Assembly: GCA_034670405.1 (NCBI GenBank)
Contig: JAXDDX010000160.1
Coordinates: 777,501-841,500 of the forward strand
Length of the DNA stretch: 64,000 nucleotides
Source of the DNA: Hoplostethus atlanticus
Lineage: Eukaryota; Chordata; Actinopteri; Trachichthyiformes; Trachichthyidae
Direction: 5' to 3'
Shown here: in pieces, positions 27,501 through 38,318 of the stretch
Numbering within the stretch: position 1 is the stretch's first letter
Layout of the letters: every line of letters begins with the position of its first letter
Position numbers and translations under genes: made by a program
The notes under the pieces: model-generated
What the model was told of the DNA's origin: nothing
What the model saw: only the letters and a program-made list of their open reading frames with translations
Databases searched by the model: none

Positions 27501-27596
27501 ATCATGAAGGACAAGGACAACTTCTGGCTGACGCGAGAGGAGTACCAGGAGAAGGGGATGCGAGTGCTGGAGAAGCTGGGCGTCACCGTCAGATAA
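17455..27596 (+). CDS. actr2: Actin-related protein 2 (Arp2), whole coding span, 9 exons
   Basis: Arp2 is a core subunit of the seven-protein Arp2/3 complex, which nucleates branched actin filaments at the cell cortex and on endosomes. The coding exons are 17455-17502, 19567-19677, 20945-21160, 21610-21682, 22967-23103, 23217-23366, 25443-25588, 25877-26009 and 27426-27596. They sum to 1185 nt and 394 aa, the same length as human ARP2. Visible actin-fold motifs are the first phosphate loop [13 protein letters not shown] (12-24), the second phosphate loop [10 protein letters not shown] (156-165) and the adenosine motif SGGSTMYPG (304-312). Thr237 and Thr238, the activation phosphosites known in animal Arp2, are present in [10 protein letters not shown]. 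All introns are GT-AG, and minisatellites or transposons occupy introns 6 and 8. It is divergent from rab1a. Identity is near certain. Confidence 0.98.
18339..18368. promoter_or_regulatory. NRF1-like plus ETS motifs in actr2 intron 1
   Basis: GCGCATGCGT (near-perfect NRF1 palindrome) at 18339-18348 and CGGAAGT at 18362-18368. These are promoter-type motifs inside intron 1, about 0.9 kb after exon 1. They may mark an alternative promoter or an enhancer; motif evidence only. Confidence 0.35.
19567..19677 (+). CDS. actr2: actr2 coding exon 2
   Basis: 37 codons, [20 protein letters not shown] to KVGNIEIK, phase 0 on both sides. It completes the first phosphate loop. The donor is GTAAGCC. Confidence 0.97.
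20007..20068. repeat. (AC)31 microsatellite in actr2 intron 2
   Basis: Perfect AC tract ending in CACTCACTC. Confidence 0.95.
20945..21160 (+). CDS. actr2: actr2 coding exon 3
   Basis: 72 codons from [20 protein letters not shown] to NREKIIE. It includes [13 protein letters not shown] and [15 protein letters not shown], the actin subdomain 1 signature of Arp2. The acceptor follows a run of C (CCCCCCCAG) and the donor is GTTGGTGC, weaker than most. Confidence 0.97.
21508..21545. repeat. (TA)n microsatellite in actr2 intron 3
   Basis: ATATATATACACATATATAT-type tract about 65 bp before the acceptor of exon 4. It is interrupted by one ACAC. Confidence 0.9.
21610..21682 (+). CDS. actr2: actr2 coding exon 4
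   Basis: 73 nt encoding [24 protein letters not shown] plus the first base of Gly150. Acceptor CTCTCAG, donor GTGCGTTC. Confidence 0.96.
22967..23103 (+). CDS. actr2: actr2 coding exon 5
   Basis: 137 nt covering Gly150 to Lys195. It contains the second phosphate-binding loop ([10 protein letters not shown]) and [14 protein letters not shown], conserved across actin-related proteins. Donor GTACCGCC. Confidence 0.97.
23217..23366 (+). CDS. actr2: actr2 coding exon 6
   Basis: 50 codons, [20 protein letters not shown] to LVESYT. It carries the paired threonines 237/238 (ETTV), which are known phosphosites in other animals. Intron 5 before it is only 113 bp. Confidence 0.97.
23470..24110 (-). 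mobile_element. Degraded Tc1/mariner-like transposon in actr2 intron 6 (antisense)
   Basis: The minus-strand translation contains segments such as [22 protein letters not shown] and [18 protein letters not shown]. These match the middle of the DDE transposase of fish Tc1-like elements (HD is a catalytic aspartate context). Further left, segments corresponding to the transposase C-terminal part (AKRALVSGLT-like region at 23555-23640) are recognisable on the same strand. No intact ORF remains. The element is interrupted at about 23646-23750 by a retroposon tail. Confidence 0.8.
23646..23750 (+). mobile_element. Short retroposon 3' tail nested inside the Tc1-like copy
   Basis: TTGTACAGCACTTTGGTCAA, then TGTGCTTTATAAATAAA and CTTGACTTGACT. 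This is the layout of a fish non-LTR or SINE 3' tail, and it splits the recognisable Tc1 sequence into two parts. Confidence 0.55.
24531..25070. repeat. 45-bp minisatellite, 12 copies, in actr2 intron 6
   Basis: Each unit contains ATGCTAACACTTTAGCAT, a perfect 7-bp inverted repeat around CACT, followed by ACACTATGTTGAGTGATAG. Because 45 is divisible by 3 and no stops arise, a 15-aa periodic ORF stays open on both strands. The variants (CTCC/GTCC start, CATACACT/CATTCATT middle) alternate in a semi-regular order, which indicates duplication of two- or three-unit blocks. I see no reason to call it coding. Confidence 0.95.
25443..25588 (+). CDS. actr2: actr2 coding exon 7
   Basis: 146 nt encoding [20 protein letters not shown] to AADIDT plus two bases of Arg294. 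It follows the 2.08-kb, transposon-filled intron 6. Acceptor GTCCTCAG, donor GTAGGCC. Confidence 0.97.
25877..26009 (+). CDS. actr2: actr2 coding exon 8
   Basis: 133 nt completing Arg294 and encoding [20 protein letters not shown] to GDVDKLS. It contains the adenosine-binding GGSTMYPG segment. The donor GTAAGC is followed within 7 bases by a strongly G-rich block. Confidence 0.97.
26017..26038 (+). other. G-quadruplex-capable block at the exon 8 donor of actr2
   Basis: Four runs of at least four G separated by single C, starting 7 nt after the exon 8/intron boundary. It could fold in RNA next to the 5' splice site. Confidence 0.6.
26328..26955. repeat. 20-bp minisatellite, about 31 copies, in actr2 intron 8
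   Basis: The unit is AGACAGACGGACGGGG plus either ATCT or AGAG. Shorter 16-bp units lacking one GACG step are interspersed. One strand is strongly G-rich and purine-rich. Long ORFs on both strands arise only because the unit has no stops. Confidence 0.95.
27426..27596 (+). CDS. actr2: actr2 coding exon 9 and stop
   Basis: 56 codons plus [23 protein letters not shown] to LEKLGVTVR. The C-terminal GVTVR matches vertebrate Arp2 exactly. Confidence 0.97.
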   Translation, partial: KFKIRIEDPPRRKHMVFLGGAVLADIMKDKDNFWLTREEYQEKGMRVLEKLGVTVR

Positions 27597-29119
27597 AAAC
27601 ACCCTCCATCCATCCCTCCATCCACCCTGTCGCCTGACATCCACCTGTTGCTCGCCTAGTTTCTGGACGGTCACCTTCTGTCCTAAGATGCACACACACT
27701 TTCAAGAGCAAGGAGGGAAGTAAGGACGGAAGGAGGGATGAAGGATGTGGAGTTTGGGGGATAGATGGTGGCTGAAGAAGTGCTTATGACCAGGCAGGGA
27801 ATCGCCAGAGCTCCCATTACGATATTCAGATTGTTAATGTTTTGAGATGATGCAGGAAACTGTTAGTGAAAAGCTAAAATCCCCATGGCAATAAAATAAT
27901 GTAAAAACTTTAAATCCCTCTTTCAGGGACCATCTTTCTTTTCTCAGAAACGTCATTTGATAAAACGTCATTGTGCGACTTTTATTACCAACGTGGAGAA
28001 AAACGTCCCAACATGAGACGGCGGTTTGTCTCCTCGTCTGGGAATAGCCTCCATCCTCTGAACCTCCACATTTGGCCAGAAGGAGCTCCTGGATGTTTTC
28101 CAGGTGAAGTCGATAATGATGATTATTATTAGTGATGCGTTTGAGGAGTTCCAAAATGAGACCGCCACCATTTGAAAAATGTGTCACCTACGCTGTCAAA
28201 ATGGCTCCTGGCATGAAAGTAATACTCACTATGAAGAACCTAACGTAGAAATAGATGATTACGTTCTCGATAATGTTACTGTGTTTTAAAAATATTGAGC
28301 GATGAACATCGAGGATCGTGATCTGTAACGTTGAGGAGTGAAACCCTCCGTTCAGCTAGCCTGGTGGGGGCTGAAGGGCAGGCAGCCATTTTTAACACCC
28401 TCCCCCTCCGTCTATCTTCGTGTCTCTTCTTCGTCGGGATGTTTGCGTTGCCTCGAGTCTTTCTGTCGTGGGCGTGGACGCTCGTCTCCCCCAGAGGCTG
28501 AAACCATTTGAATGCTTTTAGGATCCTCTTGGTTCCTCGGCCCTTTTTGTCTCCTTGAAACGGTGTGCAGCTCAGATCACGTGGTCTGTTGTGGTTTGGG
28601 TTTTGGAGGTGTTAGCGGGTCTCTATCAGGTTTAGAACCAACAAGTCAATCATTGCAGATCAGAGGACTTGATGGACTCGAGATCGGTCGCCATTCCCCC
28701 AGCGGTTACGAAGCGCGTCATTCCACTTGCGACAATAATCAGCCATGTTTTCAACCCCAGCGCGGGTTGATTAGCTTCTTCTTTTTTTACTCTTGTTTCT
28801 TTGTTTTCTTGTTCCTAATCATCGCTGATGTGCTTTTTGTTTCAGACCACCAGGTTTGCCTTTTCTGTGAGGGACTGTTGTTTGTAATCCTCACTGTTTT
28901 CTCGCCAGGCTGTTTCCTTCCCTTCACTGAGTAACGACTGAAACTCCGTCATGGCCGCTGTGGTCACAATGCGAGGTGTTATGGACAAAAACGAACCATA
29001 TCCTGTTTTAAGAGGAAGTCACTTGGAGACCAACACTTCCTGGTCTCGGCCTCGGAGGAAAAGAGGAGTGGACTGGAGTCGCAGGGCGGTGGAAGTAATG
29101 GAAGCAGATTGGAGATTCA

Positions 29120-29380
29120 ACTCTAGAAACGTTTCTGAGACAGAAACAATCTCATTGGTTGAGTTAGACCTCAGTGGGCGGAGCCAAAGAACCACAGTCT
29201 AATACTATGAGGCCTAGCGCTCTGCTGCTAGCTGAGAACATGTAATCTAGTCGACCTTCCAAGATCGTGAATGAATGGAAGAAGATATTTTCCCTTCATT
29301 CCTCCTTTGCCGGTCAAGTTTTCCAAGCTCCGCCTCCTGAAGTGACCAATGAGATCGTTTCTGCCTCTGTTTGTAGAACT
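29120..29380. repeat. Fold-back (inverted-repeat) element in the actr2 3' region
   Basis: GACAGAAACAATCTCATTGG and the following GGGCGGAG near 29135-29178 reappear inverted at 29327-29375 (CTCCGCCTCC, GACCAATGAGATCGTTTCTG). Related sequence, including GGGCGGAGCCAAAGAACCAC, is present at 35695-35760, so this is a dispersed family. Confidence 0.55.
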
Positions 29381-29832
29381 GAAACTCCAATCTGTGTGAC
29401 GGTAGAAAACGTGTAAGAACATCGTCGATCCTTTTCACTTGCATCCCACTGCCCCCGTCCTCCATCTCTTCCTCATAGCGGCCATCTTTCCCTCGTTTCC
29501 TTCTTCCCTTCTCGGTCTGGACTCCAGTGAAGATGAATTTGTGGGTTTGGGATTACAGGGGATGGTGATTTGTGGGAGGGGTACTGAAATAATATTTGTA
29601 ATATTACTAAGGATTTGGTGTCAGTGAACGGAGACCATGTAGAAGCTGGTTTTTGAGGTTTCCGTTTCATGTGTGTTGGAGGCACTCGACCCAAGATAGA
29701 TCTGTATGATTTCCTCCTGACAACTCGGTCGCCCAGTGCCAAGTACAGTTATCCTAGCTGGTTATTTTTGTTTGTCCTTTTAATGTTTTTCTTTTTTTTC
29801 TGTTTATAGCATAACTGCCAACCGCTGATTTA

Positions 29833-29838
29833 AATAAA
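29833..29838 (+). terminator. actr2: Distal polyadenylation signal AATAAA of actr2
   Basis: AATAAA followed 15-30 bp later by a GT-rich downstream element, the best candidate for the main actr2 mRNA end. A second AATAAA at 27890-27895 is the proximal candidate. Confidence 0.55.
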
Positions 29839-30512
29839 GTGATTTATAAATACCTGGTGTCGTCGTCGTGTCTTTGAGGTGGGTCATGTGGTCGCCTTAA
29901 ATACTGCTGACATTGTCCTGCGCTCGGGGCGGCGAGATGGATTTAGAGGGATGATTGAAGAAAGAAACAATTCAACCATGTGTGGATGTAAGGGTCCGCC
30001 AGATGCCGGTATTTATAGCCAACACAAGACACAGTGGATGAATGGGAGAACATGTGAGGGAGATGGGCAGATGTTGGGGGGGGGTGAGGATGCAACCTGC
30101 TCCTTTGGAGGATCGGCGTTGCAGAACCAAAGCCACGCCGCCGGCTTCTTTTGATGTGGGACCGTTACCGTGGCGTCTAACGAGGAATTCCCACCCATCA
30201 AGGTCTCCATGGCGACGACGGCCTTCCAACGCCAGAGTGACTCGACTTCGGACCTCGGTGCTTCATCACAGCCCAGACGTGTTGTAGGGTTTTTAGCGTG
30301 TTGTATTTTCAGATACTTTGTCACTACTACTTCAAATCAAACCACGTTTTATCTGTACAGCCCTTCATCACGTTCCAGTCTCTAAGGCTTCACAGTGTCC
30401 AACATGTGAAACAGTAAATGGTTAGTACACGACATCCTCCAGCCTTGGACCCTCACAGAGGACAAGGAAAAACTACAAAATCTTTTAGGAAAAAATGGGA
30501 GAAACCTCTGGA

Positions 30513-30600
30513 GGGGCTACTCAGAGAGGGAGGGGCTACTCAGAGAGGGAGGGGCTAGGGGCTACTCAGAGAGGGAGGAGCTACTCAGAGAGGGATCCCC
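30513..30600. repeat. Short tandem repeat, about 20-bp unit, four copies
   Basis: GAGGGGCTACTCAGAGAGG repeated with small indels, just downstream of actr2. Confidence 0.9.
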
Positions 30601-31693
30601 CTACCAGGACGGTTGGGCTGCAATAGATGCCGAGTTTGGGCAAGCAGCGTTTACACAATGTATAATAGTTTATTTGGGTGGGACGTCCAGATCTGATGGG
30701 GCTCCTACTTCCTGTAGTTGTGTTCAGTTTCCCTAAAAGAGGATGTTAGCGTTCCTCCATGAAACCAAGGGAGGATCCGGTAAAGAAAAACATCCAACTA
30801 CAATTCAAAAGGTCAACGTTTCCATGCAAGCAGGATAAAAGAGGATATTGACATTTCAGACTCGTAGTTGACTCTAATCCAGAGTGACTTGATTGCAGCA
30901 GTAGGGTGTCAGTTCCTGGATCATCAGATCAGATGAAACTTTAATGATCTCCACAGGAAACTGGGTGGCTGCAGCAGTAGGTGGTGTTAGAGCACAGCAA
31001 CCAAAACTAGGATGGAAATTACAGCAAATGGTGATCAAACATCTGTTCCAGATATCAGACATATGAAGTGGAAAAGTTTAAAGTTGTTTAAATGGATTAA
31101 ATAGAGTCAAGAGACAGGACGATGTGAGGTTTGTGCATCAGGAAAAAACAAATTTGTGTCCATAGGAGGTTTTATACGATACGATACGAAGTGCTAGTTA
31201 AAGAAAGTAAAGGCCGACAGGTGGAAACAGGCTGGATGAAGCGGGTCAGAGGTTCGGTCAAACCGTCCATAGGGAGGAGGCGGATTAGCAGAGGACCCTC
31301 TGAACGTAGCGCTGGCCTCCGGGAACAGCAGGAAGCAGGAAAAGTCATGGAATTTAAAAAAAAACAATTTCCAGGCCTGGAAATGTTTTGGAAACATCTT
31401 TTCCTCCAACCAGTGAAATGTTGAATTCTTCAGCTTGGCTTCAATTTTTATTTTATTTGAACTCGTTTTCAAACAGCTGTCAAACCCACGTGACCTTCTG
31501 CCGTCACTGTCCATCACAACCTGAACTTAGTGAACTAGAGGTGTCATACATCAGCCGTGACCCCAGATGACCCCAGATGACCCCAGATCAGTGTTGCGCC
31601 AATGTCTCATCTTAGTTCTTATTCTGACCTTCAGTAAACAGACCAGATCTCCTGACCTGAACACAAGACCTCAACGTCTATAGGGTATGTTGA

Positions 31694-31696
<3 letters not shown>

Positions 31697-31736
<40 letters not shown>
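31697..31736. repeat. (GT)20 microsatellite
   Basis: Perfect GT run, followed by C-rich sequence at 31820-31880. Confidence 0.95.
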
Positions 31737-31738
<2 letters not shown>

Positions 31739-31992
31739 CAGCCATCTGAGGAAACTGTAGTCTGGATCTGGAAGATGGCCTGTCCAGAAGCCACATGTTG
31801 TCATCTATCAGCCTACACCGCCCCGCCCACCCCCCCACACCCCCACCCCCACCCCACCAAGCCCCACCCCTACACCCCCCAACACACTGCAGGACTACAT
31901 GACTTGGTGTGTTCCACATAAAAAAAGCAGAAGAAGTATAATTGTCCAAGAGTGGAAGAGACTCAGGCAAGAACAGACAAATAAAAGCAAAC

Positions 31993-32225
31993 CCCCCCCC
32001 CCCCCCCCCCATCGCCCCCCAGACCGGTGGAATCCAGACCGAGGGCCTCGCTAGGGATGCTAGTCTGGGCCTAATTTAAAAAGGCCCCAGCGTGTCTGCT
32101 GCCTCCCTTTGTTTACATGGATGAAATCTGAAACAAATGTTAACGCGATACCCCCCCCCCCCTCTCCCCCCGTCTCCCCCCAGCCCCCCCTCTCCCCCCA
32201 GCCCCCCCCCCCCCCCCCCCCCCCC
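31993..32225. repeat. Region of poly-C tracts
   Basis: C runs at 31993-32010, 32152-32162 and 32202-32225 separated by CTCCCCCC units. The complementary strand is G-quadruplex-prone. Confidence 0.9.
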
Positions 32226-32347
32226 ATCTAAACCAGAGCTGTGTGTTGTTTTCTACAAGCTCAAATTAACACGAGTAGCGATCTGAGCTGACCTTGGTGT
32301 GTATTAACTTCACAGTGACTTTTTATAGCTGCTTTATTTTTGCTAAT

Positions 32348-32349
32348 TG

Positions 32350-32412
<63 letters not shown>

Positions 32413-32434
32413 CCTCTCTCTCTCCCTCTCTCTG

Positions 32435-32468
<34 letters not shown>

Positions 32469-32469
32469 A
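32348..32469. repeat. (CT)n microsatellite, about 120 bp
   Basis: CT repeat with occasional CTGT and CCCT interruptions in the actr2-spred2 intergenic region. Confidence 0.95.
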
Positions 32470-32639
32470 ACAAAACACTTTTATTGCCAAATCAAGGAAC
32501 ATAAAATACAGTTTGCCAGTTTGTTTATATATAAGTTGGACAGAGATGGGCTGGCTGACCCCTGACCCCTGACCCCTGACCCATCCAGACAGTTCCCAGG
32601 TGGGATTCAAACCTGTGAAGTCACCACCACATGATCCAC

Positions 32640-32770
32640 GCCTTAGGCTACATCCACACTAATACTCCGTCCAACAAGCGTTTCAGAACGTATCTCCACC
32701 CATACTAACACGCCTGAAAACTCACATCACGTGACCAGTCAGCTACACTGGGCATGTGCGTGCCGGTGTA
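32640..32770. mobile_element. hAT-like MITE fragment
   Basis: GGCTACATCCACACTAATAC and CTGAAAACTCACATCACGTG resemble a teleost hAT-derived MITE with GGCTACGTCCACAC termini. Assigned from memory only. Confidence 0.3.
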
Positions 32771-34199
32771 AACAGGAAGCAGATTGTCTGCTCTGCTGTT
32801 GTTTATTCTCTTCCTCCTCTTTCCTTTTCTCTCTGAAAACCTTTTCTTGATCTGCAGGGAAAGTTTAAAGGTGACCCTGTTGTTAGCATTGCAGTAGAAA
32901 TGTGTGCTGGTATTTGATGTGCTGTGCTGCTCAGAAGGTAGAAGTCATGGAGATCCTTTTCTTTCCAACATCAAATCCCCGCCACCCTGTGTTAGCGACC
33001 AGCCATCAATCTGCAATTGATACACAGATGTGCACAGTTCAATCTGGGCTTTGGCTGAAGTACCGTTAGCCCAGTCGTCTCTTTTGTGGTTCTTAGCCTG
33101 GAGTTGTTCTCAGCGACTTCTTCAGGCCTGGTTGGCTTGAAAACGCTCCAATGATTAAAGACTCACTTTGAGACCAGAGGGGATTTTACGGGTCGAAGTT
33201 AATCCCTGAGAAAGTCTTCTCTAAGTGGGGTACAACCAGAAGGTTGGGCAGTATAGAGGCTTCACAGTGTCACAAACCTCCTATCAACCACGCCTGGATC
33301 CACCATGGATCCACTGGATCATCTGTTAGTTAGTAATGTGTCAGTAGAACCAGTTGACTGTCTGAACCAGGTTGTTGTGGTGTGTCTGTAGATCATCCAG
33401 TAACGTTCTCAGTAAAAGTGATCAGTGTGATCACGTAGATTTGTCTCCAAATGTAGGTTACTGTGACTCAGTAAACTGTCTTGTCTTTAGCCCTAGTCTC
33501 TACTCCAAAACACTCTGAGTTGGAGCTGGAGAAGAGTCAGCTAGTTAACCTGAACAAACTGGTAGCTAGCTAACTAGCCAGCAGGCTAGTTTAGTTACTG
33601 TTAACTACTAGCCACTGCTAACGCTAGCTTCTACTAGATACGTTAGCTAGTGTGCTAACCAGATGTGTTAACATCAAGTGATAGTTAGCTGACCAGATAC
33701 TATGGTTAGCTAGCTAACAAGCTACATGATCTAAACACTAAATCAATGAATCAGTTCTTCTTCTATTTATTCCAAACAAACCAGAAACATAAAACGCATC
33801 ACTTCCTGTCTTGCACTTGTTTTTGTTTTTTTTAATGTATTTTTATAGTTTGATGCTTTTTGCAGACAGATCTCTACAGAATCACACAAATGACAGAAAC
33901 AGCCTCCCCCCGATGCTTCTACTAACATCCATGTTGTTGTTAGATGAAAACCTCATATTAGCAGGTTTCAAGGGTCCAAGGACTATATCCTGCCTGTATC
34001 CCTTTCTTTTTCCAAAGTGTACATTGGAAATAAAGTAAGCGTCTGTGTCTTTAGAACATGTTGACTTTAGTACACAAGCAAACTTCCTCTCACACATCCT
34101 GTCCCGCCCCGGGGTGTGTCTGGATTACCATGTTAAAACGACATGTTTGGGTTGGGAGTTTAACTGATATGTTAAACTCCCAGCTGCAGTTTAACTGAT

Positions 34200-34340
34200 A
34201 TTCTTACAGTGAGTGAGCAGTAGCGGTTCAGTGTCTTGCTCAAGGGCACGAGGCTGTTGATGGAGACATGTTTGAGGTTACTGGGATCGAACCAGTGACC
34301 GTTTCTGTTTCAGGATAGTCTGCTCAGCTGCCCTGTCTGC
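34200..34340 (-). mobile_element. tRNA-like SINE debris
   Basis: CAGTGTCTTGCTCAAGGGCA and GGGATCGAACCAGTGACC (B-box on the minus strand GGTTCGATCCC). The first phrase recurs at 63761-63780, marking a dispersed family. Confidence 0.45.
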
Positions 34341-36059
34341 ATTCAAGCCCTGCACACTCGAGGTTGACATTTATAGCTGAACTAAATGTAACCCAGTGGG
34401 GTCAGAAGGGTTCAGATTGGGCTGAACTTCTCAAACTGCACTAGGTGAAGTTTTTATGTAAAATACACCTTATCAAGCTCAACCATGGAGCTGTAACAGA
34501 GAAGAGCATCCCGTTCACACTAACTGAGAACCAGTGAATTTGCCCCAATTTGCCCAAATGGTCACTGGGAAATGGGAAATCTTCTCCACACAGGAAGTGA
34601 CAAATTCAAGCGAGCGCTCTGACCAGAGAAAGCTGGACTCACCAATGGCTGAACCACCTCCATCCACCACCCACGAAGAAGAAGACTACTTTTACACAGT
34701 TTACTGACGTCATACTGGCTTCAAAATTCAGTTAACTCTCGTTACCATTTGGGGCTGCCAACCAACCTCGCAGGATCAGGAGCCAAGAATTCCATCAAAA
34801 TGCCAAAAGCGAAATTTTGAACTTTAGTCACGTTCACTTTTACCCTTTGGGCCCGGCCGGGTTCAGAAAGAGGAGGAAAGGCCACTGTGAACTAACTTTG
34901 AGGACCACCTGAAGACCCACTGCTGCAGCATACAGTGGACTCCAGTAAACTGGACACTGTGCAGCGTATGCAACCTTATCACTGTAAAACCCCAAACAGT
35001 TCTGGAGTTGGCCTACAGTGGTTTGGCCAGGATGTGTATGAGAACAGACATGTCGTACTCTGAAAACCACATCAGATATCACCACATACTTTTGCATATT
35101 TAAGAAGGCAAAAAGCCAGAATGAAATCCATGCCTTCATTAATCTGATTTAAGACCCTCCAAAGACGTGGGATCTTAAAATCATCACGCATCTGGTCATA
35201 AATTATTAATGGAGAAAACAATGCTGAAAACAATGAAAAGGAAAATCATCTCATATCATCTTCATGGACGTTCCAGGCCCCAAAAACCCTTCCTCCGTCG
35301 GTGTACACCACCGCCTTCTACCTGCACTGAAGTGGTAGGAAGTCTTGTACAATCGGCACTATAGTGTCTGACATTCGTAGATCACAGTAAACACAGAATG
35401 AAAATGTCATCCTTTCTACGTTCTTACTACATACTACACTGGAGAAGGGTTGCACAGTTGCTAAGATGCAGTCTGAAGTTTAGTTTTTGCCACATTTTAC
35501 CGCACGAGGAACACCAGTCGACCTTTACCTTTACACGGTGGTGTAAAATAAACCATTAAAAAAATACATCCACACGTGTTGTCATACATACACACAACTG
35601 AATATGTACTTGTTGTCTGATTTGTATAGTTTACTGTCCATGGTATGTCTTGCACTGCCCTCTTGCACTAAGCATGTGAGGTTGTCCCTGCTCCATGACA
35701 GGTTGTTATTGGTTGAATTAAACATCAATGGGCGGAGCCAAAGAACCACAGTTTTGCAGACCTGGGCGGTAAGGTGGTAAAGACAGAGTGCTGGTCAAAG
35801 TTTAAGTTAAAAATATAAATAGCAATGACTTTTTTCATTAATCACCATGGCATTCATGATCTTGGAAGGTCAGCAGGCTAGCGTATGTAAAATCATGATA
35901 TATTAGTGAAAAATTAAAGGCATTTATTCACAAATGCTGCTGCATATTTACAGTTTACATGTTTTTCAAATGAAGAGTTACAAATACAAATCACTCTATT
36001 TATTTGTGCGTTGTGTTTTACTGAGACTTTTGATCTCTGTTTGATCTCCATACATTTTC

Positions 36060-36600
36060 CCTCAACCTGCCTCGTCTACTTCTATTTCAGTTAGTGATTT
36101 CCTACATTTCCCAGAATGCCTTCGAGAACCCCCAGAGAACGGGCGTGAAGTTGTTGCTTTCATTATGTGTTGGTGGAGAGAGCAACAACGATTGTAAGAG
36201 CAAGAGAGTTTCCAGTCCCCTTACTGAAAACCCAACATGTCTTGTGGCTGCATTGCATTCTGGTCTACCGTAGCTACTGCATTGCATTCTGGTCTATCTT
36301 GGCTACTGCATTGCATTCTGGTCTATCTACTGTCGGTGGAGAAATTGGTCTCTCTCTCTCCTCTGATGGATTTCTCCTGTATGATTGTTGATCGTCGGTC
36401 TAGAAAGAAGCCCTTGCTCTTTGATTCTGACACCAAAACCTGACGGTACCGTTGATGGTTTAGATCATGAAACATTTTCTGATGTCAGACTGGAAACATC
36501 TCAAGGTGACGTCACGTCGTCTACGATTGGCCAGTTATCCACGGGAAGAAGAACAATACACCAAACAACAAAACGGACCAGGAATACAAGGTAATAGCTC
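36060..36600 (+). mobile_element. Dispersed element family X, copy A
   Basis: The most complete copy in the window: CCTACATTTCCCAGAATGC (36101-36119), three GCATTGCATTCTGGTCTA repeats (36250-36322), CCTGACGGTACCGTTGATGG, CRE TGACGTCA (36507-36514) and TCCACGGGAAGAAGAACAAT. No coding capacity. Confidence 0.6.
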
Positions 36601-36660
36601 TTTTTTTTAACAGTGTTAAAGTATTTTAGGGTGGATTCTTTCCTCTCAATTGATTGTCTT

Positions 36661-36662
<2 letters not shown>

Positions 36663-36699
<37 letters not shown>
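36663..36699. repeat. (AC)18 microsatellite
   Basis: Perfect AC run just downstream of dispersed element copy A. Confidence 0.95.
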
Positions 36700-36700
<1 letters not shown>

Positions 36701-36851
36701 GAAAGTTTACTATCCAGGCCATGTGCCGATTAGTTTCCATATGATGTATTGGCATTTACACGTCTCATTGTCTTTTTTTTTCATATCATATCATATCATA
36801 TTAGAAATAATAAAAAAATAGAACTGAAAATGTACATCATACACTTGATAC

Positions 36852-36878
36852 ATATATATATATATATATATATATATT
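36852..36878. repeat. (TA)13 microsatellite
   Basis: TATATA run within an AT-rich stretch that also holds four CATAT units at 36782-36802. Confidence 0.9.
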
Positions 36879-37479
36879 CTGCCTTTTTACAGAGGTAAAA
36901 ATGTGAATTATATAAAAAAAGACAAACCAATGAATTCAATTTTTCTTTTTTTGTTTTACATAGTTATTATTTTCTGAAATATACATCAGGACATACATGA
37001 AGAGGAGGCTTCAGGCACTTTCCTGTAATAGTTGAAGTGAGTGCAGGGCCCAGTGAGTGAGACGCTGCACCCAACAGACAAACCGCTTTTGGTTAACTTT
37101 CCTTACCACAGATAGAAAAATAAAACTGGGACTCTTCTCTACAATGAACGGCAGCGGGATGGCGAAGCTTGATGAACAGGAAACACACAGAGGGGAGGTG
37201 AGAGGTGAGGAGGAGCTGGGAACAAGAGAAAGACCTGGACAGCTTCTATACCTGTACCAGTTCCCATGGGACCCAGTCATGTGACATGTTTCATCTTAAC
37301 ATCAACGAATCATCACGGCATTAATTATGACACATCAGTATAATTACCGTAAACCAACCAGACCACCAGCAGCAGCCTGTCAGCCTCTACCAGCCTGTCA
37401 GCCTCTACCAGCCTCTACCAGCCTCTACTCTGCATTCTACTTTGTGTCCACTGGGTCGATTTGGAGGGAAATCTGCTGG

Positions 37480-37706
37480 ATTGCTTTACGGCACCAAACA
37501 GGAAGAGGGCGCTGTTCTTCCAGCGCTAACGGAGCTAAAGATAAAGAGTTTCTGGAGACGGCAGATGGAGGAAGGAGAGAAAGGAAGATGGAGGAATCAC
37601 TTCCAACATGTTGATCCTCTTCAGGAAAGACAAAGACACCAGGGAGGGGGAGGGGGGACAGGAAGCAACGGGGCTTATGGGAAATGTAGTCTTAATGTGG
37701 AGAAAC
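37480..37706 (+). repeat. 227-bp dispersed repeat, copy 1
   Basis: Nearly identical (about 98-99% by eye) to the reverse complement of 45862-46087. It includes GAAGAGGGCGCTGTTCTTCC, GAGACGGCAGATGGAGGAAG and ATGGGAAATGTAGT. A diverged partial copy of the flank (GGAGGGAAATCCGCTGGATT) is at 20294-20313. Confidence 0.85.
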
Positions 37707-38294
37707 ACTAGTAACAATACCCCTGGTGTAGATAGAGGCTATCAGTCGTCTCCATGGTTTCATTTGGTAATTATACCAAGGCATCATAACGATATATTGA
37801 TGTTTAAAAATGTGACACATAGCAGCTTTAAACAGGGCAGGAAACTAATTCAGCCCATAGCAGCTGGTAGATGTTTTACCATCCAACTAGTGTGTTAGCA
37901 TCCACAGAGACCTCTGATGGTTGGTTACCTGCCAGACTAACTTACCAGCCTCAGCATTTGGGTGGTTGTAGTTTCCCACCCAGTACCTGACTGGTTTTGA
38001 CCCGGTAGACCGAGTCGTCCCGTCACACGCTGCGAGCTCCAGACGCTTCACAGCAACTTGTTCGTTGTTCATGAGATTTGTTTGTTTGTGCTTCATACAG
38101 AGAAGATAAAATCCTAAGATTCCTCGGGTGAGGACTGAGGTTACAGGGTGGTGTCAGTTTGAGGCCTGGGTCACATAGTGTCTGCAGGTAACTCGAAAAT
38201 ATGATGTACATTTTCATTCATGGAGTTTGAACAACGGACAATACGAGTTAATTTAGAAAAGACTTTTCTGTGATTGTCAACTTCACTCACACTA

Positions 38295-38318
38295 CCCCCC
38301 CCCCCCCCCCCCCCCCCC
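38295..38318. repeat. Poly-C tract of about 24
   Basis: Long uninterrupted C homopolymer followed by TCCCCC. The exact length may be affected by sequencing error. Confidence 0.9.

Larger units (their letters stand above)
27597..29855 (+). other. actr2: actr2 3' UTR (inferred)
   Basis: About 2.26 kb without coding features follows the stop codon. A proximal AATAAA at 27890-27895 and a distal AATAAA at 29833-29838 (followed by a GT-rich GGTGTCGTCGTCG stretch) could give short and long isoforms. An inverted-repeat element at about 29120-29380 would lie inside the long form. The end is inferred from signals only. Confidence 0.55.
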
